Positions 8,243 through 17,113 are shown, counted from the stretch's first letter. The stretch is DNA of 64,000 bases from Exiguobacterium sp. BMC-KP (GCF_001275385.1 NZ_LGIW01000014.1:124001-188000), one strand, 5' to 3'. Notes: generated from the letters alone by a model not told the origin. Program-made: numbers and translations.

Positions 8243-10378
8243 ATGAATACGTTTTTACTCATCAACTGGATTGCCTTCCTACTCGTCATCGGCTATGCGG
8301 GTTATCTGTTCACGTCACTCGTCAAAAGTCGTTATGCCGCCATTAAACGGGGGAAAAAGGCGGAATGGACACTGACGAACAAAGAACGATTGGACGCGGT
8401 CTTAGTCAACGTCTTCGGTCAAAAGAAATTATTAAAGGATAAGAAAAGTGGCGCCATCCACGTCATGATGTTCTACGGCTTCTTACTCGTTCAATTCGGA
8501 GCGATCGATTTTATTTGGAAAGGACTCGCTGTCGGTCAGCGTTTCCCGCACGTCCCACTCGGTCCGCTTTATCCGATTTTTACATTCTTCCAAGAAATCG
8601 TCATGCTCGTCATCTTGATTGCCGTCGTTTGGGGATTTTATCGCCGGTACGTCGAGAAACTCGTCCGCTTGAAGCGGAATTTCATGGCAGGTCTTGCGTT
8701 GATCTTCATCGGTGGTTTGATGGTCGCCGTCCTGTTCGGAAACGGCTTCTTCCTTGTCTATGAGAATCATTCGACGCTCGGTGAACCGGTTGCTTCAAGC
8801 ATCGCGTTCTTATTCAGTTGGGTGCCGGAGTCAATTGCGTTTGGATTATTCGTTTTCTTCTGGTGGGCGCACTTACTGTTCTTACTTAGCTTCATGGTTT
8901 ACATCCCGCAAGGTAAACATGCGCACTTGATTGCCGGTACAGCAAACGTTTGGCTCGGTCGAACGTCGAAAGTCGGGCGTTTGGCACCGATTGATCTATC
9001 AGTCATGGAAGAGGCAGAAGACGATGAAGCGGAATTCAGCTTCGGGGTCAACCGAATCGAAGATTTCAATCAGAAACAGCTCGTTGATCTGTATGCTTGC
9101 GTCGAGTGTGGACGCTGTACGAATATGTGCCCAGCGAGCGGAACGGGGAAGATGCTGTCGCCGATGGATTTAATCGTTAAATTACGGGACCATCTCAACA
9201 TGAAAACGGCAGCGATCACTCAACGTTCGCCATGGGCACCTGCCTTTGCGTTCGAAGGATCGCAAGGTAATCAAATCGCTTCCCTGGCAGCAGCCGGACA
9301 GATGGATATCGTTCCCGATTCATTGATTGGGAACGTCATTACGGAAGAAGAAATCTGGGCGTGTACGACTTGTCGGAACTGTGAAGATCAGTGTCCAGTC
9401 ATGAACGAACATGTCGATAAGATCATCGACCTCCGTCGTCATCTCGTCATGATGGAAGGCAAGATGGATCCGGAGATGCAACGGACGATGGCGAACATCG
9501 AACGTCAAGGTAATCCGTGGGGGATGAACCGGAAAGAACGCGAAAACTGGCGGAAAAATAGGGATGAACTCGTCGTTCCGACAGCAAAGGAGAAGAAAAA
9601 AGCGGGCGAAGACTTCGAGTACCTGTTCTGGGTTGGTGCGATGGGATCGTACGATAACCGAAGTCAAAAAATCGCGATGGCGTTTGCACGTATTCTGAAC
9701 GAGGCCAATATCTCGTTTGCGATTCTCGGAAACGATGAGAAAAACTCGGGCGATACACCACGTCGAATCGGGAACGAAGTCTTGTTCCAAGAACTCGCAG
9801 AAGCAAACATCAAATCATTTGAGAAATACGGCGTCAAAAAGATTGTCACGATTGATCCGCATGCCTACAATACATTTAAAAACGAGTATCCAGATTTCGG
9901 ACTGAGTCCGGACGTGGAAGTGTATCACCATACGGAATTGCTCGCACGACTGATTGACGAGAAACGGATCACACCGCTCCATGAAGTCAAGGAGCGTGTC
10001 GTTTATCACGATTCGTGTTATCTCGGTCGTTACAATGATATTTACGACGCACCACGTTATATTCTCGAGAAGATTCCAGGAATCACGCTCGTCGAGACGG
10101 AACGCAATCGGGAAAAAGGGATGTGTTGCGGTGCTGGCGGCGGGATGATGTGGCAAGAAGAAAAAGTCGGCGCACGCGTCAACGTCGCACGGACGGAACA
10201 ATTGTTGACGGTTCAACCGTCTGTCATTGGGTCAGCATGTCCGTACTGTCTGACGATGCTCAGTGACGGCACGAAGGCGAAGGAAGTCGACGAGGCGGTT
10301 GCTACGTACGATGTCGTTGAATTACTGGAACGGTCGATCGTCGGTGTACCAGTCGAAGAACCTGTCGCAACCGTATGA
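8243..10378 (+). CDS. fadF: Iron-sulfur electron-transfer reductase of fatty acid oxidation, FadF-like
   Basis: A 711-residue membrane Fe-S protein. Five or six N-terminal membrane segments (residues 1-230) resemble the cytochrome-b-like part of nitrate reductase gamma. Two 4Fe-4S motifs follow, CVECGRCTNMCP (about 290) and CTTCRNCEDQCP (about 375). Two cysteine-rich CCG domains close the protein (SCYLGRYNDIY, MCCGAGGGMMW, SACPYCLTML). FadF/YwjF is thought to pass electrons from acyl-CoA dehydrogenase and ETF to the quinone pool. The FadR-type box in its promoter supports this role over a generic heterodisulfide reductase. The ATG is preceded by GGGGGAAAGGGG. It is monocistronic. Confidence 0.88.
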   Translation: MNTFLLINWIAFLLVIGYAGYLFTSLVKSRYAAIKRGKKAEWTLTNKERLDAVLVNVFGQKKLLKDKKSGAIHVMMFYGFLLVQFGAIDFIWKGLAVGQRFPHVPLGPLYPIFTFFQEIVMLVILIAVVWGFYRRYVEKLVRLKRNFMAGLALIFIGGLMVAVLFGNGFFLVYENHSTLGEPVASSIAFLFSWVPESIAFGLFVFFWWAHLLFLLSFMVYIPQGKHAHLIAGTANVWLGRTSKVGRLAPIDLSVMEEAEDDEAEFSFGVNRIEDFNQKQLVDLYACVECGRCTNMCPASGTGKMLSPMDLIVKLRDHLNMKTAAITQRSPWAPAFAFEGSQGNQIASLAAAGQMDIVPDSLIGNVITEEEIWACTTCRNCEDQCPVMNEHVDKIIDLRRHLVMMEGKMDPEMQRTMANIERQGNPWGMNRKERENWRKNRDELVVPTAKEKKKAGEDFEYLFWVGAMGSYDNRSQKIAMAFARILNEANISFAILGNDEKNSGDTPRRIGNEVLFQELAEANIKSFEKYGVKKIVTIDPHAYNTFKNEYPDFGLSPDVEVYHHTELLARLIDEKRITPLHEVKERVVYHDSCYLGRYNDIYDAPRYILEKIPGITLVETERNREKGMCCGAGGGMMWQEEKVGARVNVARTEQLLTVQPSVIGSACPYCLTMLSDGTKAKEVDEAVATYDVVELLERSIVGVPVEEPVATV

Positions 10379-10391
10379 AAAAGTGGGATGA

Positions 10392-10431
10392 AACGATTAT
10401 TCTCGTGCGAACGGGAGTAGTCGTTTTTTTT
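10392..10431 (+). terminator. Terminator after fadF
   Basis: AACGATTATTCTCGT pairs with ACGGGAGTAGTCGTT using three G-T wobbles, loop GCGA, followed by a run of T. Confidence 0.85.
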
Positions 10432-10514
10432 CTCTTAAAAAGCGCGACGTTTTACTGTATGGTTTTGACATGATAAGATAAAAGAACTAGCTATGGAAAG
10501 GAGGTGAGAATCTT

Positions 10515-10903
10515 TTGGGAAGGCGTTACTTCGAATCGGTCAGGTCGCGGAGACCACCGGCTTATCAAAACGAACGATCGATTACTACACATCACTCGGT
10601 CTGTTAACACCAGAGCGTACCGCTTCTGGCTACCGTCTGTATGACGAATCGGTCATTCATCAAATCGAAAAGATTGAATATTTGAAGTCTCAACGGCTTT
10701 CCCTGCAAGAGATTCTTGCTTCTTTTACGGAACGGGAACAAAAAACAGGGGAGACGATTTATCAGGAAGTGAAACAACTTCAGGCGACGGTTGAAGGACT
10801 CGAGCAGCGTTTGTTACATTCGACGGACGTCGAAAAACAAGCGATCCGCTTAGAACTGTCCCGGCGTCTAACATTGATTGCTTCCTTGATTGCACAGCTT
10901 TAA
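10515..10903 (+). CDS. MerR-family regulator with no usable in-frame start
   Basis: The reading frame from 10508 gives ALLRIGQVAETTGLSKRTID, then YYTSLGLLTPERTASGYRLY, a textbook MerR helix-turn-helix and wing, followed by a coiled coil to 10903 (about 128 residues). The problem is the start. TGA at 10505-10507 closes the frame upstream, and the first in-frame ATG, GTG or TTG is at 10682, after the DNA-binding domain. A perfect AAGGAGGTGAG site precedes TTG at 10515, but that TTG is one frame off. One extra A in GGGAAGG (10517-10523) would join them as M-G-K-A-L-L-R. Either a frameshift mutation or sequencing error, a non-canonical start, or frameshifting. It lies directly upstream of the CNNM/CBS gene. 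Confidence 0.6.
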
Positions 10904-10914
10904 TACAAAACAAT

Positions 10915-10942
10915 GGAGGTGACCCCTGTTTAGGGGATTTTG
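10915..10942 (+). promoter_or_regulatory. Ribosome site separated from a TTG start by a hairpin
   Basis: The Shine-Dalgarno GGAGGTGA (10915-10922) is 17 bases from the TTG at 10940, too far for normal initiation. The gap holds CCCCT-GTTT-AGGGG (10923-10936), a 5-bp hairpin with a 4-base loop. Folding it leaves only three bases plus the helix between ribosome site and start. A TAG at 10931-10933 rules out in-frame starts further upstream. Confidence 0.6.
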
Positions 10943-12256
10943 GATACTATATTATTCATCAATTTATTTTTAGTGGTCTGGTTGATTGCGTTGACGGCGT
11001 TTTTCGTCGGATCGGAATTTGCTGTCGTTAAGGTTCGGATGTCGCGTTTGGATCAAATGATTCAAGAAGGGAACAAAAGTGCCGTCCTTGCGAAAAAAAT
11101 CGCGGGCGATCTCGACTACTACTTGTCTGCCTGTCAGCTTGGTATCACGGTCACAGCACTTGGTCTTGGGGCACTTGGTGAACCAACTGTTGAAAAGATT
11201 TTGCACCCTGTCTTCGATGACTTCGGGATCTCTGCTGCTGTTTCGACACTCTTGTCGTTTGGTATCGCATTCGTATCCGTCACGTTCTTACACGTCGTCA
11301 TCGGTGAACTCGCTCCGAAGACGCTTGCGATTCAGTATGCAGAACGCATGACATTGTTGTTCGCCCGTCCACTTTATGTGTTCGGTAAAATCATGTACCC
11401 ATTCATTTGGTTACTCAACGGTTCAGCGCGCCTATTCCTCGGTCTGTTCGGTGTCAAACCTGCAGGGCACGAACAAGCCCACTCGGAAGATGAATTGAAA
11501 ATCATTATGGCGCAAAGTTTCCAAAGTGGTGAAATCAACCAAACGGAACTTGCCCTCATGCAAAACGTCTTTGCGTTTGATGAGCACATCGTCAAAGACT
11601 TGATGGTGCCGCGGATGCGGATGGAGACGATCTCAGAACGTTTGACGAAGGATGAACTGATGGAAATCTTCATGGATAATCCGTACACGCGTTACCCGGT
11701 TACAGAAGAAAATGATAAGGACCGGATTCTCGGATACGTCAACGTCAAGGAAGTCTTGACGGATTATGCGAACGGCAATGAGCATCCGGTGACACACTAT
11801 ATCAAGGATTTACCGGTTGTTTCGGAAGTGACGTCGCTTCAAGAGACACTTCGCAAGATGAAACGGACCCGCACCCATCTCGTTCTCGTCGTCGATGAAT
11901 ACGGCGGAACAGCAGGTCTCGTCTCGATGGAAGACTTACTCGAAGAAATCGTCGGTGAAATCCGTGATGAATTCGATGCAGATGAAGTCGAAGAAATCGA
12001 ACAGGTCAAATCTGACGAGTTCCTACTCGACGGTACAGTCTTGCTCGCTGACTTGGAAGAGCGTTTCAATATTCGTTTTACGAATGTCGAAGATGTCGAT
12101 ACGATCGGTGGCTGGATTCAGATGCACAACATCGATCTTCAGCCAGGTGAGCATATCGACACACCGGACTTCTCCGTCGAAGTGATGGAGATGGAAAACT
12201 ATCAAATCAACCGCGTCAAGATTTGGTTGCATCCAGCTGAACAAGCAGAAGCATAA
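10940..12256 (+). CDS. CNNM/CBS-pair/CorC_HlyC transporter-associated protein
   Basis: A 438-residue member of the CorC/HlyC family, thought to move Mg2+ or other divalent cations. The domains in order are a CNNM (DUF21) membrane domain with about four helices (1-190), two CBS repeats (about 215-340, including DLMVPRMRMETI and TRTHLVLVVDEYGGTAGLVS) that usually bind adenine nucleotides, and the C-terminal CorC_HlyC transporter-associated domain (LLDGTVLLADLEERFNI onwards). The TTG start is fixed by the upstream TAG and uses an unusual hairpin-separated ribosome site. It follows the MerR-like gene, which may share its transcript. It ends at a clear terminator. Confidence 0.88.
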   Translation: MDTILFINLFLVVWLIALTAFFVGSEFAVVKVRMSRLDQMIQEGNKSAVLAKKIAGDLDYYLSACQLGITVTALGLGALGEPTVEKILHPVFDDFGISAAVSTLLSFGIAFVSVTFLHVVIGELAPKTLAIQYAERMTLLFARPLYVFGKIMYPFIWLLNGSARLFLGLFGVKPAGHEQAHSEDELKIIMAQSFQSGEINQTELALMQNVFAFDEHIVKDLMVPRMRMETISERLTKDELMEIFMDNPYTRYPVTEENDKDRILGYVNVKEVLTDYANGNEHPVTHYIKDLPVVSEVTSLQETLRKMKRTRTHLVLVVDEYGGTAGLVSMEDLLEEIVGEIRDEFDADEVEEIEQVKSDEFLLDGTVLLADLEERFNIRFTNVEDVDTIGGWIQMHNIDLQPGEHIDTPDFSVEVMEMENYQINRVKIWLHPAEQAEA

Positions 12257-12260
12257 GATG

Positions 12261-12292
12261 GTCGGTTCCTCATGGAGGAACCGGCTTTTTTT
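12261..12292 (+). terminator. Terminator after the CNNM/CBS gene
   Basis: GTCGGTTCCTC pairs with GAGGAACCGGC, followed by seven T. Confidence 0.9.
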
Positions 12293-12434
12293 CATCGCAT
12301 CAGTCAAAAAATCAAGAATGGACGGATTGTGCGAACTTTCGGCAGGCATGATAGGAGAATGCAGAGAGGAGCGGGAATGTAATCTACAGCTACTTTATTG
12401 TTAAATCGCGTCCTATGAAACGAGGAGGTATTCC

Positions 12435-14111
12435 GTGCTCGAGCAGATTCCATTCTTACTGAGTCGTTTAGGTATGTTAGCACTGTTAGCCTTTTTATTG
12501 TCCCAGTGGCGCATTTCCCGATACATATTCAAGATGGACCGCGGAATGAATCTTCCACTGCTCTTCGCATTCGTGTCATCCGGTATTTTGATGAACTACG
12601 CAGGAATTGAACTTTCGCAAGATACGACGATTGATCCGTTACTCGGATTAGCCGTCGAAAAAGATGCCTTGTTGCTTGATACCCGACTCGCTGTCATCGT
12701 GACGAGCGGATTGATTGGTGGACCCGTGATTGGCGGCATCACGGGATGTTTGGTTGGTCTACACCGCTACGTACTCGGTTCGTTAGGGGCAGAAGCCGGT
12801 TGGATCATCGCCATGCTCGCTGGACTTGCGAGCGGCTGGTATCGAAAACGCTGGCGTTTGCATGATGGTTATGCAATTGTTCCGCCCATCGGTATCGTCT
12901 TGACAGCATTGCTGTTTGAGAGTGGAATCACGCTATTACTTGCACCGGATACGGCAAAAGCACTTGATTTGATGAGTCGTGCCGCTTTTCCATTACTGTT
13001 CGCAAACATATGTGGGGTCGTACTGTTCATCATGATTTTACGGACACAACTTCGACTCGAAGGAGCACTCTTCGTCCGGCAAACCGAGCGATCCGATCGT
13101 CTATTGCAAGCATTACAACCCTTACGAAAGCAGGGATTGACTTCGGAAGTCGCGCGACAGATCGGAGCGACGTTATTGAAGGAGACAAAGATGCAACGGA
13201 TCGTCGTGCTCGGGGCGACAGAGGTCGTCATCGATATGACGGACCAGCAACCAGCAGTCTGTGGCGAGCAACCGAGACGCGAGGAGCAACGATGGATCGA
13301 AGCAGAAGAACCCGTCCGACAGGAAGACGAGCAGACGGGACAAATTCTGAGCTTTCATCCTATGCGCATTAACGGTCAAAAGGCAGGCGTCATCTGTTAC
13401 TTTTCGAAAGACTTATTTGACGACACCGTCGAGCGAATGACGGAACAACTCGTCCGTTTATTAGCACGAGAGTTGCATATGTACCGAGAAGATCAGTTGC
13501 TCCGGTTAAGCGGAAGAAAGATGAAACCGATGTTACACGTCAGCTATCTGAAAGGCATCATCGAAGAAATCCAGCGGACAGCTGATCCGGGAACTCCCGT
13601 GAAACATCAATTGAATGCACTGCTTCAACTGTTGACGGCAGCGACGCGGCATGATGAACATCCACTCCGTGAGGAACTGGCGACCCTGAAGGCCTATTTA
13701 TCACTAGAAGGAACACGGCGTCGCCCGAATCAACTGACCTCTGCCGATATCACGGTCGATCTTGATATCGAGACCGCTGTTGAAGAATACTTCGTTTTCC
13801 CGTTCCTTGTGACGCAGCTTGTCGATAATGCACTGCGTCATGCGTTCGTAAAGGCAGGACGCCATCACCGGATTGATGTCCGTGCCTTTAGGGCGACGAC
13901 GGACTGGGTCATCGAAGTCACGGATAATGGACAAGGGATGCCGCTTGCCGTGATGCAACAACTGGATCAACAGGAGGCGGGGGATTCGAATCTGTTCCTG
14001 ATTCGACGCGCATTAGACGTGACATACGGTCCGACTGCAACATTACACGTCCACTCGATCATTCATCAAGGAACTCGGATCGAAGTGCGATTACCACTTC
14101 CGTCTCTGTAA
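12435..14111 (+). CDS. Orphan LytS-like sensor with degenerate kinase motifs
   Basis: A 558-residue protein built like LytS: a 5TM-5TMR_LYT membrane receptor (1-205), a GAF-like region (about 220-340) and a His_kinase/HATPase end (350-558). The H-box that normally reads NPHFLFNAL is only partly kept (MLHVSYLKGI). The ATPase has the N box VDNALRHAF and the G1 box VTDNGQGMP, but the glycine-rich GxGLxN motif is replaced by GDSNLFLIRRAL. No LytR response regulator or lrgAB is nearby, unlike typical LytST. It may be a signalling protein with weak or no kinase activity. GTG start after CGAGGAGGT; terminator follows. Confidence 0.8.
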   Translation: MLEQIPFLLSRLGMLALLAFLLSQWRISRYIFKMDRGMNLPLLFAFVSSGILMNYAGIELSQDTTIDPLLGLAVEKDALLLDTRLAVIVTSGLIGGPVIGGITGCLVGLHRYVLGSLGAEAGWIIAMLAGLASGWYRKRWRLHDGYAIVPPIGIVLTALLFESGITLLLAPDTAKALDLMSRAAFPLLFANICGVVLFIMILRTQLRLEGALFVRQTERSDRLLQALQPLRKQGLTSEVARQIGATLLKETKMQRIVVLGATEVVIDMTDQQPAVCGEQPRREEQRWIEAEEPVRQEDEQTGQILSFHPMRINGQKAGVICYFSKDLFDDTVERMTEQLVRLLARELHMYREDQLLRLSGRKMKPMLHVSYLKGIIEEIQRTADPGTPVKHQLNALLQLLTAATRHDEHPLREELATLKAYLSLEGTRRRPNQLTSADITVDLDIETAVEEYFVFPFLVTQLVDNALRHAFVKAGRHHRIDVRAFRATTDWVIEVTDNGQGMPLAVMQQLDQQEAGDSNLFLIRRALDVTYGPTATLHVHSIIHQGTRIEVRLPLPSL

Positions 14112-14143
14112 CAACAATGGTCTTTTGCCATTGTTGTTTTTTT
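14111..14143 (+). terminator. Terminator after the LytS-like gene
   Basis: ACAACAATGG pairs with CCATTGTTGT, loop TCTTTTG, then TTTTTTT. Confidence 0.9.
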
Positions 14144-14200
14144 GTCTCGTTCCGAGGGTAAATACGAAAACAGGAAAACGTATCGTACAGGAGGAAGCAA

Positions 14201-15232
14201 ATGATGATTACGACAACAGAAGTAGGGCAACTAGGAGATCAGTCCTTGTTACGATTCACGTTACAGAATGTGCATGGGCATAGTATCGATATCTTGAACC
14301 GAGGCGCAAAAATTCTTGCCATCCGGGTTCCGGATCAACATGGAATGGTCGAAAATGTCGTACTCGCGTTTGACGACCTATCAGAATACCAAGATGATCC
14401 GCATCACTTAGGCGCCACGATCGGACGCGTCGGAGGACGAATTGCGAATGGTGCGTTTGCGTTGGAAGGAATGACGTATGTACTCGAACAAAATGAGGGT
14501 GAACATCACCTCCATGGAGGAAGCGAAAATTGGGCGAACCGAATGTTCACGCACGAAATCAACGACGACAAACTTGTTCTACGTTTAGATAGTCCGAGTG
14601 GGGAGAACGGCTATCCGGGGCACTTGTCGTTCACGCTGACATTCGAATGGACAGACGAGAACGTCCTGCATATCCATTATGAAGCGGAGACGACAGCTTC
14701 GACACCATTCAGTCCGACGAATCATACGTACTTTAACTTGACGGGTGAAGCAAAAACGACGATCGAACAGCATCTGTTACGAATGGATGCACCTTTTTAT
14801 GTTCCGTTGACGAAAGATGCGGTACCGACCGGTGATATTCTCCCCGTCACAGACACCGTCTTTGATTTTCTCGATACCCGTCCCCTGCATGAAGTGACAC
14901 ATGCATCAGATGAACAACTCCGCCAAGCAGGTAGTGGGGTTGATCATCCCTTCCTGCTTAGAGAGGGTGGAGAAATCGTTCTCGATGAGCCAATCAGCGG
15001 GCGGCGATTGCGCGTCGTGACGGATCAACCGGGAGTCGTCGTCTACACTGCTAATCATTTGTCGGGCGAGTTTACGATTTGTGGAAGACGCGCAACCCCA
15101 TACCTCGGAATCTGTTTTGAGACACAAGGATTACCGGATGCGATCAACCAACCGAATTTTCCTTCCGTCGTCTTACATGCCGATGAGCATTATCATAAGC
15201 GTACATCGTTTCATTTTCAGATGATGTCATGA
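14201..15232 (+). CDS. galM: Aldose 1-epimerase (mutarotase)
   Basis: A 343-residue galactose mutarotase-like enzyme that interconverts alpha and beta anomers of aldoses. Conserved residues are visible: GRVGGRIANGAF, the substrate His in HHLHGG (about 105), the catalytic base region SPTNHTYFNLTG (about 180) and the C-terminal catalytic Glu in ICFETQGLPDAINQPNFP (about 310). It is cytoplasmic without signal peptide. Two ATG codons in a row follow AGGAGG; the first is used. There is no gal operon around it. It probably serves general sugar metabolism. Confidence 0.92.
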   Translation: MMITTTEVGQLGDQSLLRFTLQNVHGHSIDILNRGAKILAIRVPDQHGMVENVVLAFDDLSEYQDDPHHLGATIGRVGGRIANGAFALEGMTYVLEQNEGEHHLHGGSENWANRMFTHEINDDKLVLRLDSPSGENGYPGHLSFTLTFEWTDENVLHIHYEAETTASTPFSPTNHTYFNLTGEAKTTIEQHLLRMDAPFYVPLTKDAVPTGDILPVTDTVFDFLDTRPLHEVTHASDEQLRQAGSGVDHPFLLREGGEIVLDEPISGRRLRVVTDQPGVVVYTANHLSGEFTICGRRATPYLGICFETQGLPDAINQPNFPSVVLHADEHYHKRTSFHFQMMS

Positions 15233-15301
15233 CGTTTCTTGCGATTTCCACTTCTGTATATGGTAGGATAAAGCGAGAAGAATCTAACGGAGGCTAGGGA
15301 A

Positions 15302-16156
15302 ATGACTAAAATAGCATGGGTGACCGATAGTATGGCCTATTTCACGAAGGAAGAGGCAGAAACGATCGGCGTCAATGTCGTACCGATTCAAATCTTGCTC
15401 GGTGATACGGCGTATCAAGAGAATGCGATCACGGTCGAGCGACTGTTCCGTGCGCTTGATGCGGACAAAAAGCTGATTGCCAAAACATCACAACCAATTT
15501 TCGGAGAGTTCGTCGGAACGTACGAACGCTTGAAAGAAGAAGGCTATGACTGTGCGATTGCAGTACATTGTACGAATGGACTCTCAAGTACCGTCCAAAG
15601 TTCAGCATCAGCAGCGGAAGCAGCCAGCTTCCCGGTTCATATCATTGACTCTCATACGGCGTTTGAGAACCAACAAGAGTTCATTCGTTACGGGATGGAG
15701 CTCGCGGCACAGGGGAAATCCGTCGAGGAAATCGTCGCTGCCTTACAAGCGTTGACGAAAAAGACCCATTTCTATATGATCGTCGGTAATATGGAGACGA
15801 TGCGTCGGGGTGGACGTGTCTCATCCGGTGACTTGTTCCTTGCGAACCTACTCAGCATCAAACCGATCATCACGACGGATGAAGCAGGAAAAATCGTACC
15901 ATTCAAAAAAGCACGTTCTTTAAAGAAAGCTTACATCGAAATGGTTAAACAAATCGATGAATCGATGCGTCAGCACACGTTCTACAAGAACCGGATTTAT
16001 GTCGCGACGACGATGGCACCGGAAATGGCAGCGGAACTGCGGCAACAAGTCGCAGCGAAGTTCCCAGATTTGACGATTCTCGAAGGCACGTTCGGACCAG
16101 CAATCGGGACGCATGCCGGAGCAGAGACGGTCGGTCTATTCTGGATGAATGATTAA
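15302..16156 (+). CDS. DegV family fatty-acid-binding protein
   Basis: A 284-residue DegV protein. This family binds a fatty acid in a deep cleft and several members (FakB) present it to the kinase FakA for acyl-phosphate formation. The N-terminal WVTDSMAYFTKEEA with the DS motif, the VVPIQILLGD strand, the loop TSQPIFGEF that holds the carboxylate, and the C-terminal GTHAGAETVGLFW region are all present. No fakA is adjacent. It starts at ATG with an AACGGAGGCTAGGG site and ends at a bidirectional terminator shared with the convergent crcB genes. Confidence 0.9.
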   Translation: MTKIAWVTDSMAYFTKEEAETIGVNVVPIQILLGDTAYQENAITVERLFRALDADKKLIAKTSQPIFGEFVGTYERLKEEGYDCAIAVHCTNGLSSTVQSSASAAEAASFPVHIIDSHTAFENQQEFIRYGMELAAQGKSVEEIVAALQALTKKTHFYMIVGNMETMRRGGRVSSGDLFLANLLSIKPIITTDEAGKIVPFKKARSLKKAYIEMVKQIDESMRQHTFYKNRIYVATTMAPEMAAELRQQVAAKFPDLTILEGTFGPAIGTHAGAETVGLFWMND

Positions 16157-16170
16157 ACTGAAACGGATAC

Positions 16171-16209
16171 GACAAGAGGCGACGGATTTTTCCGTCGCCT
16201 CTTGTTTCG
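16171..16209. terminator. Bidirectional terminator between degV-like gene and crcB pair
   Basis: ACAAGAGGCGACGGA and TCCGTCGCCTCTTGT form a 15-bp stem. T-rich tracts flank the downstream side, and the position between convergent genes suggests use from both strands. Confidence 0.85.
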
Positions 16210-16210
16210 T

Positions 16211-16561
16211 TCAAGCTGTAAGTGTAATTCCAAGGAACGCTGCAAGAATTCCGAAACCGTAGCTCGAGATGAGGTAGAGGGTAAGTACTTTACGATTTCC
16301 GTCCTGAAATAACTGCAACGTCTCGATTTTGAACGTCGAGAACGTTGTAAATGATCCAAGGAAACCGGTACCTAAGAGTAACGTCCATGTCGTATCGAGA
16401 TGCGCACCGATGACGAGACCAAGCAAAAACGAACCGATTACGTTAATCAGGAACGTTGCTAGTGGAAATTCACGTTTCCAAACCGTCTTCATCCATTGAC
16501 TGACGGCAAACCGACTGATGGCGCCGCAAAAAGCACCGATGGCGAGAGCAAGTAGCATCAT
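16211..16561 (-). CDS. crcB: Fluoride channel subunit CrcB/Fluc (second of pair)
   Basis: A 116-residue four-helix membrane protein of the Fluc/CrcB family, which expels fluoride through a dual-topology dimer. Key marks are GAFCGAISRFAV, the pore Asn in TFLINVIGSFLLG and the phenylalanine-box sequence GFLGSFTTFSTFKIET. It begins immediately after the stop of the upstream crcB, so the two make an antiparallel heterodimer as in other Firmicutes. Two ATG codons are adjacent; the outer one is taken. Confidence 0.92.
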   Translation of the reverse strand: MMLLALAIGAFCGAISRFAVSQWMKTVWKREFPLATFLINVIGSFLLGLVIGAHLDTTWTLLLGTGFLGSFTTFSTFKIETLQLFQDGNRKVLTLYLISSYGFGILAAFLGITLTA

Positions 16562-16960
16562 TCACTCACGTCCTTTCGTCACGTGACGCAGTCGTCGTGT
16601 TCCGAGCGCGTAACCGACATAAGACAGGAACAAACCGCCAAATAGGCTGACGAGTACGTAGAGGAACGCGTCCGCTAAATGATGTTCATTAAGTAAGGTC
16701 ACCGTCTCAACGCTGAATGTCGAAAACGTCGTAAAGGAGCCGATGAAACCCGTGCCGATGGCTGTGATCGCATATTGATGTAAGAGTTTCGTTCGAAATA
16801 AAAAGTGTGTCGCATAGCCGAGAAGAAAACTCCCGATCAAGTTGATCGCAAGCGTCGCCCACGGAAACGGACCAGTCGTGAAGTCGCTAATCAGCAGTCC
16901 GAGCCCATACCGTGCCGAGGCACCGAGAACACCTGCGAGACCTACGAGTACATACAGCAT
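16562..16960 (-). CDS. crcB: Fluoride channel subunit CrcB/Fluc (first of pair)
   Basis: A 132-residue paralogue of the downstream crcB with GVLGASARYGLG, the pore Asn in LAINLIGSFLLGY and the phenylalanine box GFIGSFTTFSTFSVET. The C-terminal tail is basic (RRLRHVTKGRE), so by the positive-inside rule this subunit may take the opposite topology to its partner. The ATG has AGAGGA upstream. No fluoride riboswitch was found in the 150 bp before the gene, although many crcB genes have one. Confidence 0.92.
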   Translation of the reverse strand: MLYVLVGLAGVLGASARYGLGLLISDFTTGPFPWATLAINLIGSFLLGYATHFLFRTKLLHQYAITAIGTGFIGSFTTFSTFSVETVTLLNEHHLADAFLYVLVSLFGGLFLSYVGYALGTRRLRHVTKGRE

Positions 16961-17002
16961 AGAAATCCTCTTTTCTGAAAAAGTCTACGTTAACCGTACT
17001 CC

Positions 17003-17018
17003 CGCTTTCAAGAAAGCG
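17003..17018. promoter_or_regulatory. Palindrome between crcB pair and chemoreceptor gene
   Basis: CGCTTTC-AA-GAAAGCG is a perfect 7-bp inverted repeat in the divergent intergenic region. On the minus strand it is preceded by TTGACG, a possible crcB -35, which would place the palindrome in the promoter spacer. A regulator cannot be named. Confidence 0.35.
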
Positions 17019-17113
17019 TCAAGAAAAAAAGTCACTCGAGAGACTTAACGAATGAATTCTTTCTGCCGATGAACAACTGTATGACTTTAATAAGGTGAAG
17101 GAGTTTGAACAAG

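Noticed and set aside
12869-13231. Antisense genes inside long coding regions
   Set aside because: Several long opposite-strand frames exist, but they lack ribosome sites and family motifs and mirror the codon bias of the real genes.
16961-17104. Fluoride riboswitch upstream of crcB
   Set aside because: The conserved GGNGAUGGNGUUC-type core is absent on the minus strand.
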